In this document: one piece after another, positions 1 through 9,174 of the stretch
Layout: every line of letters starts with the position of its first letter
How positions within the stretch are numbered: the stretch's first letter is position 1
NCBI GenBank assembly: GCA_965240325.2
Contig: OZ251231.1
Coordinates: 1,116,001-1,180,000 of the forward strand
Reading direction: 5' to 3'
Origin: Rebecca billardiae RCC1528
Taxonomy: Eukaryota; Haptophyta
DNA length: 64,000 nucleotides
Notes under the pieces: model-generated
The model's database searches: none
The model's input: only the letters and a program-made list of their open reading frames with translations
What the model was told of the DNA's origin: nothing
Position numbers and translations under genes: made by a program

Positions 1-1
1 G

Positions 2-1306
2 GTGGACCTGCATGGGGCCTTCAACGAGCTCGATGCAGATGCAGATGGCACCATCAGCTATGCTGACTTTGCTGACTTCCACTCCGGCTTCGAGCAGGCG
101 CTGCACACAGACCACTTCAACACCAGCATCATCGCTGAGAAGGCGCTGTGGCAGCCAGGGCTGGAGAAGAGTGCAGCGCAACCTTGGTCAGAAATTGATT
201 GGAAAGGTGCAGCTGCCTCCGCAGCGGTGGCTATGCCAGTCAACGCCGTTTTCACCCACCCCTACGTCATGTGCGGTTTGGCTGTCTACCTCCTCATCAC
301 CGACCCAGAGAAGTTCTACGCTGTGGTAACGCACGGCCTTCGCGCGCTGTACGAGGGCGCTACGGGCGCTGGCTCCGTCCTGGACATAGCGTATTCGACA
401 GATGACAAGGAGGGATACGACATGTTGACAGACCCGAACGCCATTGGATTTGGGGATATTCAAACGGAGTGCTATGGCTATGACATCAAGAGCTACAACC
501 GCGACGGAAAGGACTGCATGAATGACTGTCTGAGGGACAAGCGGTGCGCTGGCGTCTCGTTCAAGGTGAGGAAAGTCTACATGCCCTTGTGGCGCACCAT
601 CTACGAGCAGACGCACTGCATCACCAAGCGCAAGGCTTGCGCAGGACAGGCGGTCCGGAACCACAAGAACGCATTCAGTGACCGTGCCCTTCCTCCAGCG
701 GAGTGGTTCTTCCGGCCCAGGCTCTTTCCGGGCTATGTAACCACTGCTAGCATCGACTGCACAGGCACCAACCTCGAGTCGCACTGGTGGGACATCACGC
801 ACTGCAAGAACCGCTGCGACGAGCTCGAGGACTGCGCTGGCTTCAATTGGAACGGCGACTACTGCACTCTCAAGGCCAACTGTGGCGAAGGCAATCTTGC
901 CAAGGACACAGGCAGGAGCTTCTACGTCAAGCGCTGTGGAGTGAGCATGTCTATGTTCTATCGTGCAAACTTTGAAACCAGAGCGATCATAAACAGGCAC
1001 GGCCAGTCTGTCGTTACGCGATACAAGTCAGTTCGGCCGAAGCCCTGGAGTACCTATGAGGGATGCCGCGACCTCCTGTACCAGTGGACCGCAAAATGTG
1101 ATTGGAGGGACAATGTGCACATCAGCCAAGTCTACTCTGGGGGTGACTTCTTCTTGATGGAGGTCCCTGACACCAACGTTTTGCCCTCCAGGCGCTTCCA
1201 ATGCCTTCCCATTCCTTTCGGGCTGCGGCGTTGGAACGACAAGGTGGTTGTGGATTGGTATCGGCTGCCATACCACGAGTTAGATCAAGCGACGATCGCT
1301 GTGTGA
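2..1306 (+). CDS. EF-hand and cysteine-rich (PAN/apple-like) membrane protein, 5' partial
   Basis: The frame is open at the left edge and ends at TGA 1304-1306; 434 codons are visible and the true start lies outside the window. Near the visible N-terminus is a canonical EF-hand loop (DADADGTISYAD), which suggests calcium binding. A hydrophobic stretch at about residues 78-105 could be one membrane helix. Two Cys-rich blocks follow (about residues 155-215 and 250-305) with C..C..C spacing and CAGVSF / CAGFNW signatures, as in PAN/apple adhesion modules. The order EF-hand, helix, Cys-rich modules would fit a cell-surface protein with a cytosolic calcium sensor. This is inference from composition; no enzyme motif is seen. 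Confidence 0.6.
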   Translation: MDLHGAFNELDADADGTISYADFADFHSGFEQALHTDHFNTSIIAEKALWQPGLEKSAAQPWSEIDWKGAAASAAVAMPVNAVFTHPYVMCGLAVYLLITDPEKFYAVVTHGLRALYEGATGAGSVLDIAYSTDDKEGYDMLTDPNAIGFGDIQTECYGYDIKSYNRDGKDCMNDCLRDKRCAGVSFKVRKVYMPLWRTIYEQTHCITKRKACAGQAVRNHKNAFSDRALPPAEWFFRPRLFPGYVTTASIDCTGTNLESHWWDITHCKNRCDELEDCAGFNWNGDYCTLKANCGEGNLAKDTGRSFYVKRCGVSMSMFYRANFETRAIINRHGQSVVTRYKSVRPKPWSTYEGCRDLLYQWTAKCDWRDNVHISQVYSGGDFFLMEVPDTNVLPSRRFQCLPIPFGLRRWNDKVVVDWYRLPYHELDQATIAV

Positions 1307-2229
1307 TGCTGGGCAGCATACGAAGGAAGGCAAGACGCGCGTCGATCGGCACGGCACGTACGTCCAGATTGGCGCATGATCACTCTCTCCTGTCACCGAT
1401 CATCGACGACAAGGCGCGTCGGCGAAACCCTTCGCCCCATTCGGCGGCACGTTCCACAGCCCGGACGGCGGCGGTGGCGACAACTGGCAGAGAGCAAGAA
1501 ATAACAAGGCAACGCATTGGTCGGCAGAGTGCTGCCAGTGGCGCGATGCAGCGACGAGCGCAGGCGGCGGGCTATCTCTCGAGTGACAGTCGAATAAATG
1601 AGGTGCGGCTTGGCAGCTGTGCTTCAGGAGTGATGCCCCAGGCTGGATGAAATACAGGGCCACCTGGGTGCCAGTGCCTGCGCGATGCCGTTCATCGTTG
1701 CCAATCCAGACTAACTCAAACTGTAAGCAGCTATATCAGTGATGTAGCAGCAGTTATATTATTACACCTTGATTATTATAAAACTGATGACGACAGCGCG
1801 CGGGCTGCGCGGCGACGACGCAAAAAAGTCAATCTCCCTCCTCAGCACGTAAAGAGAGAGAGAGAGAGAGACCGAGAGAGAGAGAGTGAGCAGACGTGTA
1901 TATTGTCTGACGATGGTATGCGATGAGTATGACTCGACACTCTCGACATTGTCACTACTACTATATGTGAGTAACTGCCGTCATCAGTCACGCCGTTAAA
2001 GCGGAGACTAGACCGCCCCGCCTTCCGCCGCGCGGCCCGCATCCTGATCCTGGCGGTTGCCCGAGCCGCGTTGCGGCCCGGGGAGTCACGAACACGGTCA
2101 TCAGTCGTCATGACTGTCATCGTCACGGTCCGAGCACGCCTACTGCCTAGGCTGACAGCAGTGGCGACAGGCTCGTCAGCATGCATGCATGCCCATAGCA
2201 TGACGCAGATCATCACCACCCGCGTCTGC
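1307..2229. other. Intergenic region with GA microsatellite
   Basis: No convincing gene is seen. The stretch holds a purine (GA)n microsatellite at about 1853-1890 and several TCATCATCGTC-like short repeats. Open frames here are short and lack family signatures. It separates the 3' ends of two convergent genes. Confidence 0.5.
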
Positions 2230-3845
2230 TCATCTTTCCCCACCGGAGCTGGCTGCAGCGGGGAGCGGGCTGCGCAGGGTGTTCGAGCGGAGCCATTGCT
2301 GCGCCTCGGGCAGCGCGTACTCGCTCGCAGTCGCACGCCCACCGGCCGCACGGCCCCCGCCAGCGTCCTCGCGAGCAGCCGAGCCGTCCAGCGGGGCGGC
2401 GTCCGGCAGGAGGGGCGTGACGGACGCGCTGGCGAGGTCAACGAGTCGCGCGCGCGGCCCCGCCGCGCCGCCGTTGAGCCACGCGCACGCGCCGCCCGCG
2501 GCGCGCACCGCCGCGCTCAGCCGCGCCGTGCGCGGGTCCGCCTGCTCCGCGGGCGAGAGGAACTCGGGCGCGGAGAGCAGGCGCGAGTGCACGACGCGCA
2601 CGCGGTCGCGCAGCAGGACGGGGAGCCGCGCCCACATGTTCTGCCGCAGGTTGAACTCGGGCGGGAGCTGCTTCACGCGCGCGCGCTCGGCCGGCTCGTC
2701 GAGCAGCGTCCAGAAGAGCCGCTGCGACGCCCACGTGTACGAAGCGGGCCGCTGCGTGCCCGCGGCCTCGTGCTCGAGCTGCGTGCGGTACGCGCGCGCG
2801 AAGAAGGCCCATGCGCTTTCGGTGCGGCGGAAATAAAAGGCGCCCGCGTTGAACTCGCGCAGCACGCGCACGCCCGCCTCGCCCTCGAACGGGCCGCGCT
2901 CCGCCTGCGCGTGCGCCAGCGCCAGCCCCGCGTCGTTCTCCAGCACGAGGCCGAGGTCGTGCCCGCGCATCGCGTCGAACGCCGCCGAGGGGTCGGCGCA
3001 CACCTGGCCGGGCGGCGGGCAGTGGCAGTGGGAGCGCGCGGCGCGGCGCGGCGCGGCGCGGCGCGAGGGGGCGGCTGAGACCGGTGGGCACGCAGCCCGC
3101 GCGCACCGCCCCGCGCGTGCGGCGGCGGCGGCAGCGCGGCGCGGCTCAGGCTGAGGCCACCACCGAAGGAGGACCCCAATCCATCGCAGGATCACTCCAG
3201 CCCGCTCATCTTCGCGCAGGGCGGGGACCCCTGGCGCGGCGCGGCGCGCACCTCGGTGTCGGCATCGAGCAGAAGCGTCTCTGCGAACGGCGAGTGCAGC
3301 GGCGCGACCACCTGCTCGGAGCACTGGCCGCGCACGATGCGCAGCTGGCCGCGGACGACGCAGTCCACGTCGGCCCCGAACAGCGTCGCGTTCAGCGCGG
3401 GGATCACGGCCTCCGTCAGGTGGACGAACACGGCGACCGGCAGGCGCGTCCTCGCGCGCGCCGTGTGCACCGCGCGCGCCAGCTCGGCCGCGTAGAAGGC
3501 CTTGCGCCCGCCCTGCGTGTCGAAGCGCTTCTGGTAGGCCTCGTGGCCGGTGGGTTGGTCACCGATCATGTACATGATGCCACGCGCGCCCGCGTGGCAG
3601 CGCTCGCTCCGCCTGATCCACTGCGGCGCAAGGCCCCACGGCTGACGCGGCACGCCTTCCGCGAGCGCGGGCGATGACGCGAGCAGCGTCGAGGCGGGCG
3701 ACCTGGTGAGGGCGAAGACCCACTGGGCGACGAGGAGCACGCTGAACAGCACGACGAGGCCGACCCACGCGCGCGACACGCGCGAGCCCAGCGGCGACGG
3801 TGCCTTGTGGCCGTGTCTCCGCCATCCGCCCATAATCGGCACCAT
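2230..3845 (-). CDS. Type II membrane glycosyltransferase-like protein, two exons
   Basis: Model: exon 1 3845-3252, exon 2 3003-2230, 455 residues. The intron (3251-3004, 248 bp, GTGCGC...CAG) is in phase 0 and joins LLLDADTE to VCADPSAAF, a natural continuation. ATG 3845 is the first Met in frame. A basic N-terminus is followed by one hydrophobic segment (about residues 26-46), as in Golgi type II enzymes. The FAETLLLDADTE segment matches the 'PF..TLLLDADT' metal-binding DxD region of nucleotide-diphospho-sugar transferases. The following REFNAGAFYFRR and the WASQRLFWTLL segment resemble the acceptor region of such enzymes. Substrate cannot be assigned. The start lies 141 bp from the divergent coiled-coil gene. 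Confidence 0.65.
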
Positions 3846-3986
3846 CGTGCGCACCCTCCTGCTCGCTGCACGCTGCGCTGCTACTGTAAGTCCGGGCGAT
3901 TTCCGATTGGCTGTTGAAAACGCCAAACAGCTTTTCCTTTGGTGTGTGGCTTCCGACGATGGCGCTCCGCCGATACAAGTAGGCCG

Positions 3987-6900
3987 ATGGCGCTCTCGGC
4001 GAGGCTGTCCGTCGAGGACGAGTATGACATGGGCGAGGAGAGGCTCCTCGAGGGGCTGCTGCGCGAGCGCGAGCTAACCAGCTCGGCCATCTCGCACCTC
4101 GAAGCCTCCGTCGCGCAGGCCGTCGAGGCGCGCGCGCATGCCGCGGGGTTGCGCGAGCAGCTGCGCATGGCCATCGAGACTGAGCAGCGCGCGGTCGCGT
4201 GGGGGCAACGGCGCTCCCGCCAGGCGGGTGCGCGGCTGATCCTCGCGCTCGCCGACGCACGCATCGTGCTGCTCGATCTGTGGCCCGCCTTCGCCGCCTG
4301 GCGCGACGCCGCGGCGCCCCAGACGCACGACGCTGGGCATGCAGCGCGCGCGGCGGCCGCGCGCACTCTCTTCTCGCTGCACCACGAGCACGCGCGGCAG
4401 GCGCTCGCAGCGGCCCTGTGGCAGTGGCACGGCGCGCTCGTGGGCTCGGCGGCCAGCCGGCCGCCTCGCCTACGCGGCGCCGAGCCCGTCCTCGCCGACC
4501 CGAGCCCGGCGCGCGTGCCGCTGCTGGAAGTTGTCTTTCGAGCTGCCGAGCGCGCCGCGCGGCACGGCGCGCTGAGCGGCGCGGTGCGCGAGTGGCGAGT
4601 GGCCGCGGCGATGTGGGCGGCTGCGGCGGCCACGCCGCCGCCCGCGCCGCACGAGCCGCCGCAGACCCGCCCGCCCGCGCCCGCGCCCGCGCCGCAGATG
4701 GTGACGCCCGATCGGCCGGCGCCGGTCGGCGCTGCGAACGGCGCTGCTGAGCTGTCGGCGGCGCCGCCCGCGCCGGGCTCCGCGACGGCGGCGGTCGCGG
4801 CCGAGGGCGTGTGCGCGAGCGCGGCGCCGCCTCTCTCGCCCGTGGGCGAGCTGCGGCCCACGCGCGAGCTGCGCACGCCCAACACCCTCGTGCGCGACAG
4901 TCCCGGCGGTGGCGGCGTCGGCGCCGCCGGCCGGACTCCATCGCGCTCGCAGAGCGGAACCGGAACGCCCTCGCTGGCTGATCTGCGTGCGGAGTTGGCG
5001 TCGATTCGGCAGCGCTCGCACTCGCTGCGCGCGGCGTGCGACGACGCGTGCGCCGTGGCGAGCGCGCGCGCGCGCGCCGGCGTGCACGCGCACGGGCCGG
5101 CGGGCGCGAGCTCCAGCCATGCCGTGTTGGCGGCGGCGGCGGGCGGCGCAGCGGCGGCGGGCGGCGCGGCGGCGGCGGGCGGCGCGGCGGCGGCGGGCGG
5201 CGCGGCGGCGGTGGGCGGCGCGGCGGCGGCGGGCGCGGGGCCGTGGGCGGCTGGGGAGCCCACGCTGCCGCCGCGCGCCGCGGCGGCGGCCGCGTGTAAC
5301 GGCGCGGCCGCGCCGTTACACGCGCCGTTACACGCGCCGTTACACGCGCCGTTACACGCGCCGTTACACGCGGCGGTGTCGCATGCGCACGTCAGAGCGA
5401 AAACGGCGGCGGGGCTCGACGGCGCGGACGGCGCGGACGGCGCGGCTGACGCAAGTGCGGCGCTGGCTCGAACCGCGGACGCCGCCTCGGCCGCGCATGC
5501 GGCCGCCACCGCCGTCGCGGCGTCCGCCGCGCACGCGGCGTCCACCGCTGTCGTCGCGGCCACCGCCCACGCCGCCGCGGCCGCGCACGCCGCGGAGTTG
5601 GCGCAGGCGCGCGCGCGGCGCACGACGGCGGGCGCGCTCGCCCTGACTCGCTTTTGGTGGCAGGGCGCGCTCGGCGCGGCGCTCGGCGCGTGGCGGCGCG
5701 TCGCGCGCGAGCTGCACGAGCAGAGCCTGGTGGCGGTGTGGGCGGCGGAGGTGACGCGCGCGGCGGCGGCCGCGGGCGCGCGCACACAGTCGGCCGCGGC
5801 CGCGAGCAGGGCCTTCGCCCTGCTCGCGCGCCGCGCCGCGGACGCACACGCGACCCGCGGCGCGCGGCTGCTGCAGCGCGGCGCGCGCGCGGTGCGCTGC
5901 GTGCGCGCGTGCCTCGTGGCGCGCGCGTGCCGCGCGCTGCACGCGTGGGCGCGCGCCGCGTCGGCCGTCGCCGCGAGCACGGGTGCCGCTCAGGTGACAG
6001 AGCGACTCCGCTCGCAGCTGCGCTCGGCGCGCGAACTCGCCGACGCCGCGACGAGCGCAGCCGAGCTCACGCACGGCGCGGCGCGCGCGGCGCTCGCCGA
6101 GATGGCCGAGATTGCAATCTCGCGCACGGACCGCTTCGTGGGCGCGTCCGCCGGCGCGCTCCGCGAGGCGTCGGTGCTGCAGGGTCAACTCCGCGCGGCG
6201 GGCGCGGGCGCGCAGGTGTTGGCCGATGTGGCGGCGCGCGCGCAGGCCGCTGCCGCGGAGGCGGAGCACGGGCTGGCCGCGTTGCGGCTCGGCCGCGGCG
6301 GCGGGTTGGCGACGGGCGTGGGCTCGGCGGGCGCGTCGGCGCCGCCGGCCGCCGCGTCGGTGGTGGCGGCGGATGCGGCGCGGATCGCCGCGGCGTTGGC
6401 GCCCAGTGGCGGTGGCGCCGCCGACGTGCACGCCAGCCGCAGCGCGCCGGCGTCGGCGGCGCGCGCCGGCCGCGGAGCCCCCTGCGCCGCGCCCCCCGGC
6501 GCGACTCCCGGCGCTGCCGCCGGCGGCAGCGCCGGCTCCGAGGCTGGCGTGGCGGTCGTCGCGGCGGCGCCGCTCGCGCTGCGCAGGGCCAGCGCGTCCG
6601 CGCGGCTACTGCTCAACGCAGAGCGCGCGCGTACGGCCGCGGCCGCGGCGGCGCTCCGCCGCTGGTCGCACGCGGCGGCCATGCTGCGGTTTAGTTCGAT
6701 GAGTGACATCCTGGCCTCGCAGCTCGACGCCGAGCGCAGGCGCGGCGACGCGGCGGTGGAGGACACGGCGGCGACGCACCGCGCGCTGCACGCGGCGCAC
6801 TCGGAGGCGCGGCGCGCGCTCGCGCAGACCACGTCGCGCCTGAGTCGCGTGCGCGGCGCGCAGGGCGCGCGCGCGTGCGCGCGCGCGAGCGCGGCGCGCG

Positions 6901-8468
6901 CAGTCTCGCGCGCGCTCTGGCGCTGGCGGCTGTCCGCCACTGCGCTCGAGTCGTCCGCGCACGAGGCGTCGGCGGTGCGCGCGCGCGCCGACGCGGAGCG
7001 CACGACCGCGGCGCTGACGGAGGCGCGCGCGCTCGTGGCACAGCTGGAGGGAGCGGCGGAGGCGCAGGTCTCAAGAGCGGCCGAGGCGGCGCGCGCGCAG
7101 AAAGCGAGCGCGGAGCGCGGGAGCGGCGCGGGCGCGCCCGCGGCCGACTCATCGCAGCAGGACCCGCGCGAGGCCGAGGCGGCGTGGCTGCGCGCCGAGC
7201 TCGCGGCCGCGCGCGCGGAGGCGGAGGCGGTGAAGGCGGAGGCTGCCGCGGCGCAGAGCGTCGCACGCACCGCGCACGAGGACGCGGACGCCGCGTGGCA
7301 CGTGGCCGCGGAGGCGGAGCGGCGCGCGGAGGCGGCGGAGGCCACGATCGGTCGAGCGATCGACGACGCTCTCGCCGCGGCGCGCGAGGCGTGGGTTCGC
7401 GAGATGGAGAGCGGCTCGCCGCCGCCGCCGAGCTCTTCGGCGGAGCAGCAGCTCGGAGCGGGCTGGCTGACGCAGCCGCCGCAGAGGCTGGGCTCGCCGG
7501 TCGCGCCGCCGCCCGCCGCGCGGCCTGCGCCCGCGCGGGCGGACGGCGCGGAGGGCTGCAGCTGCGCGCTGGGTGCGACGTCCGTGACCGCGGCGCGCGA
7601 TCGCGCAGAGGGCCCAGAGCCGCCGCGTGCGGACGAGCTGGCAGCGCCGGGCTCGGCGCGCGCGGTGCCAAGTGCATTTGCCGGTAGCAGCCCGGCGGTG
7701 GCGCCGGCGGTGCCACCGGCTGAGGCTGCTGTCGACAGCCCGCCGACGCCGCCGCCGCTGCCGGGTGCGGCGGTGGCGCCGCCGTCCCTCGATGGCGGCG
7801 CTGCGGGCGCGAGCACACTGGCGTCCGGCTGCGCAGTGCACGCCGGCTCCGTGGAGCAGCGGCTGGCCGCAGCAGAGGCGCGCGTGCTCCGCTCCGCCGA
7901 GCGCGCGCACCGCCTGGCGCGCGCAGTGCGCTCGCACGCCGCGGGCTCCACAGACGACCGCGTCGCCATGGCTGCTCTGCGCGTGAGCGCAGTGCTGCGC
8001 GCGCGCGCGCTGAGCGCACAGGCGCGCGCACTGCTGCGCTGGGTGCGCGCGCACAGGGCCTGGGGCGCGCCCGCGCAGGCGCACACTGCCGACGGCGCGC
8101 AGCCACCGCCGCGCGGCGCTCGCGGCGCCGCGGGCCATCAGCCACCGTCAGCGTGCGCCTCAGCTGCGGCGCCGAGCGGCCGCGCCGCGGCTGGCAAGGC
8201 GCACGAAAATGGCTGCGCCGCCGCGGAGGACTCGGCGGCGGGCGGCGAGGGCGGCGGCGCGTATGGAGGCGCGGCGCGCGCGGGAGCGGGAGCGGGCGCT
8301 GAGGAGCGGGCCGCCGCCGCGTCGCAGGCCGCGCTCGCCGCCGGCGGCGCGCTGGCGCACGCGGGCGACGTCCCCACCGACCGGTGGGGCGAGGGCGCGG
8401 CCGAGGCGGAGAGTGCCTTCGCCGCGCGCTTCGGAGCCGACGATGACGCCTCCGACAGCGAGGGCTAA
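3987..8468 (+). CDS. Very long Ala-rich coiled-coil protein with repeated L..W motifs
   Basis: This is a single open frame of 1,493 residues. ATG 3987 is the first Met; the upstream in-frame extension lacks ATG. About a third of the residues are Ala, with long heptad-like stretches (AEAEAVKAEAAAAQS, RAEAAEATIGRAIDDALAAAREA) and Pro-rich linkers. Short helical motifs ending in Trp recur: FAAWRDAAA, ALWQWHGAL, AVREWRVAA, ALGAWRRVA, ALHAWARAA, ALRRWSHAA, ALWRWRLSA, ALLRWVRAH. This resembles the spaced Trp repeats of centrin-binding Sfi1-type proteins, but only as a pattern. Residues from about 385 are coded by a 15-bp Gly-Ala minisatellite and then a 12-bp LHAP minisatellite. Very high GC3 makes opposite-strand frames look open; this strand is chosen for its upstream ATG and coherent coiled-coil pattern. 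Confidence 0.6.
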   Translation: MALSARLSVEDEYDMGEERLLEGLLRERELTSSAISHLEASVAQAVEARAHAAGLREQLRMAIETEQRAVAWGQRRSRQAGARLILALADARIVLLDLWPAFAAWRDAAAPQTHDAGHAARAAAARTLFSLHHEHARQALAAALWQWHGALVGSAASRPPRLRGAEPVLADPSPARVPLLEVVFRAAERAARHGALSGAVREWRVAAAMWAAAAATPPPAPHEPPQTRPPAPAPAPQMVTPDRPAPVGAANGAAELSAAPPAPGSATAAVAAEGVCASAAPPLSPVGELRPTRELRTPNTLVRDSPGGGGVGAAGRTPSRSQSGTGTPSLADLRAELASIRQRSHSLRAACDDACAVASARARAGVHAHGPAGASSSHAVLAAAAGGAAAAGGAAAAGGAAAAGGAAAVGGAAAAGAGPWAAGEPTLPPRAAAAAACNGAAAPLHAPLHAPLHAPLHAPLHAAVSHAHVRAKTAAGLDGADGADGAADASAALARTADAASAAHAAATAVAASAAHAASTAVVAATAHAAAAAHAAELAQARARRTTAGALALTRFWWQGALGAALGAWRRVARELHEQSLVAVWAAEVTRAAAAAGARTQSAAAASRAFALLARRAADAHATRGARLLQRGARAVRCVRACLVARACRALHAWARAASAVAASTGAAQVTERLRSQLRSARELADAATSAAELTHGAARAALAEMAEIAISRTDRFVGASAGALREASVLQGQLRAAGAGAQVLADVAARAQAAAAEAEHGLAALRLGRGGGLATGVGSAGASAPPAAASVVAADAARIAAALAPSGGGAADVHASRSAPASAARAGRGAPCAAPPGATPGAAAGGSAGSEAGVAVVAAAPLALRRASASARLLLNAERARTAAAAAALRRWSHAAAMLRFSSMSDILASQLDAERRRGDAAVEDTAATHRALHAAHSEARRALAQTTSRLSRVRGAQGARACARASAARAVSRALWRWRLSATALESSAHEASAVRARADAERTTAALTEARALVAQLEGAAEAQVSRAAEAARAQKASAERGSGAGAPAADSSQQDPREAEAAWLRAELAAARAEAEAVKAEAAAAQSVARTAHEDADAAWHVAAEAERRAEAAEATIGRAIDDALAAAREAWVREMESGSPPPPSSSAEQQLGAGWLTQPPQRLGSPVAPPPAARPAPARADGAEGCSCALGATSVTAARDRAEGPEPPRADELAAPGSARAVPSAFAGSSPAVAPAVPPAEAAVDSPPTPPPLPGAAVAPPSLDGGAAGASTLASGCAVHAGSVEQRLAAAEARVLRSAERAHRLARAVRSHAAGSTDDRVAMAALRVSAVLRARALSAQARALLRWVRAHRAWGAPAQAHTADGAQPPPRGARGAAGHQPPSACASAAAPSGRAAAGKAHENGCAAAEDSAAGGEGGGAYGGAARAGAGAGAEERAAAASQAALAAGGALAHAGDVPTDRWGEGAAEAESAFAARFGADDDASDSEG
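5130..5238 (+). repeat. 15-bp GC-rich minisatellite in coding sequence
   Basis: Tandem GGCGCGGCGGCGGCG-type units encode repeated Gly-Gly-Ala-Ala-Ala in the long coiled-coil gene. Confidence 0.8.
5291..5371 (+). repeat. 34-bp perfect palindrome followed by five 12-bp repeats
   Basis: Positions 5291-5324 form a perfect palindrome (arms 17 bp, centre GGCC at 5306-5309). It runs into tandem CGCCGTTACACG units that encode LHAP repeats inside the coiled-coil gene. Confidence 0.8.
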
Positions 8469-9174
8469 CACAGCTCACACCGAGCACCGGCCGTCCTGAG
8501 ACAGACCAACTCGGTCTGGCAGACTGCCACGCGGTGGCCCGGGACGCCGGGGACGCGTGCCCGTCTCTATTCATTCGTCATCATTGTATTTATTGTAGTC
8601 GCGGCCACCACCGCCATTAAATCCCATTATTGATGTCTGCTGACGATAGCTCGTCTGTCGTCATAGCTGGCGCGATAGCTGTACTGGCTGTAGTCTTGAT
8701 GAGTCATACGGTCCCAGTAACTACTCGGTCTCGGCGGTAATTATAATAATAATAATTGAAGCCGCGGCAGCCGATTCCGTGATGACTCAGCTGACAGCCG
8801 GCCGACCCGGTGCTGGTGGGCGTGGCATTGCACGCGCCCGTGGCTGTGGCTGTGGCACCCGCGGGCGGCGGGCAGTGCACCATTGACTGATCGACTGAGT
8901 GCAGGTACGTTAACAGTGTCAAGGGCGGTACAGTGTGCACCCACACTGCCTGCAGGTTGCACAGCTTCTGCTTGAACATCGATCCGCGATCGTCACTCGT
9001 CAGTTCCCGCAGCATCGTCAGTTCTCAGCGGGGCCCTCTTGGCAGCGCTAGCTTGCGTGGCGGGCCGTGGCGCAAAGAGCGCTCCGGCGCGCGGCGTGGC
9101 CCACCGCACGCCGCGGATCAAGCCGCTCGCGCACGTGACGCACGAGCTCCGGCGGTGGGTCCGCGCCCCGCGCG
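8469..9174. other. Intergenic region between two plus-strand genes
   Basis: This 700-bp stretch has lower GC than its flanks and an AT-rich TAATAATAATAATT run near 8740-8758. No gene is recognised. It presumably holds the 3' end of the coiled-coil gene and the promoter of the helicase gene, but no motif can be named with confidence. Confidence 0.4.

Noticed and set aside
3881-5980. 699-codon open frame on the minus strand
   Set aside because: It is opposite the coiled-coil gene; Ala/Arg/Ser-only composition is what high GC gives by chance, and no motif is present.
6185-8574. Two frames of more than 620 codons on the minus strand
   Set aside because: Same reason: shadows of the Ala-rich gene, without start context or family features.
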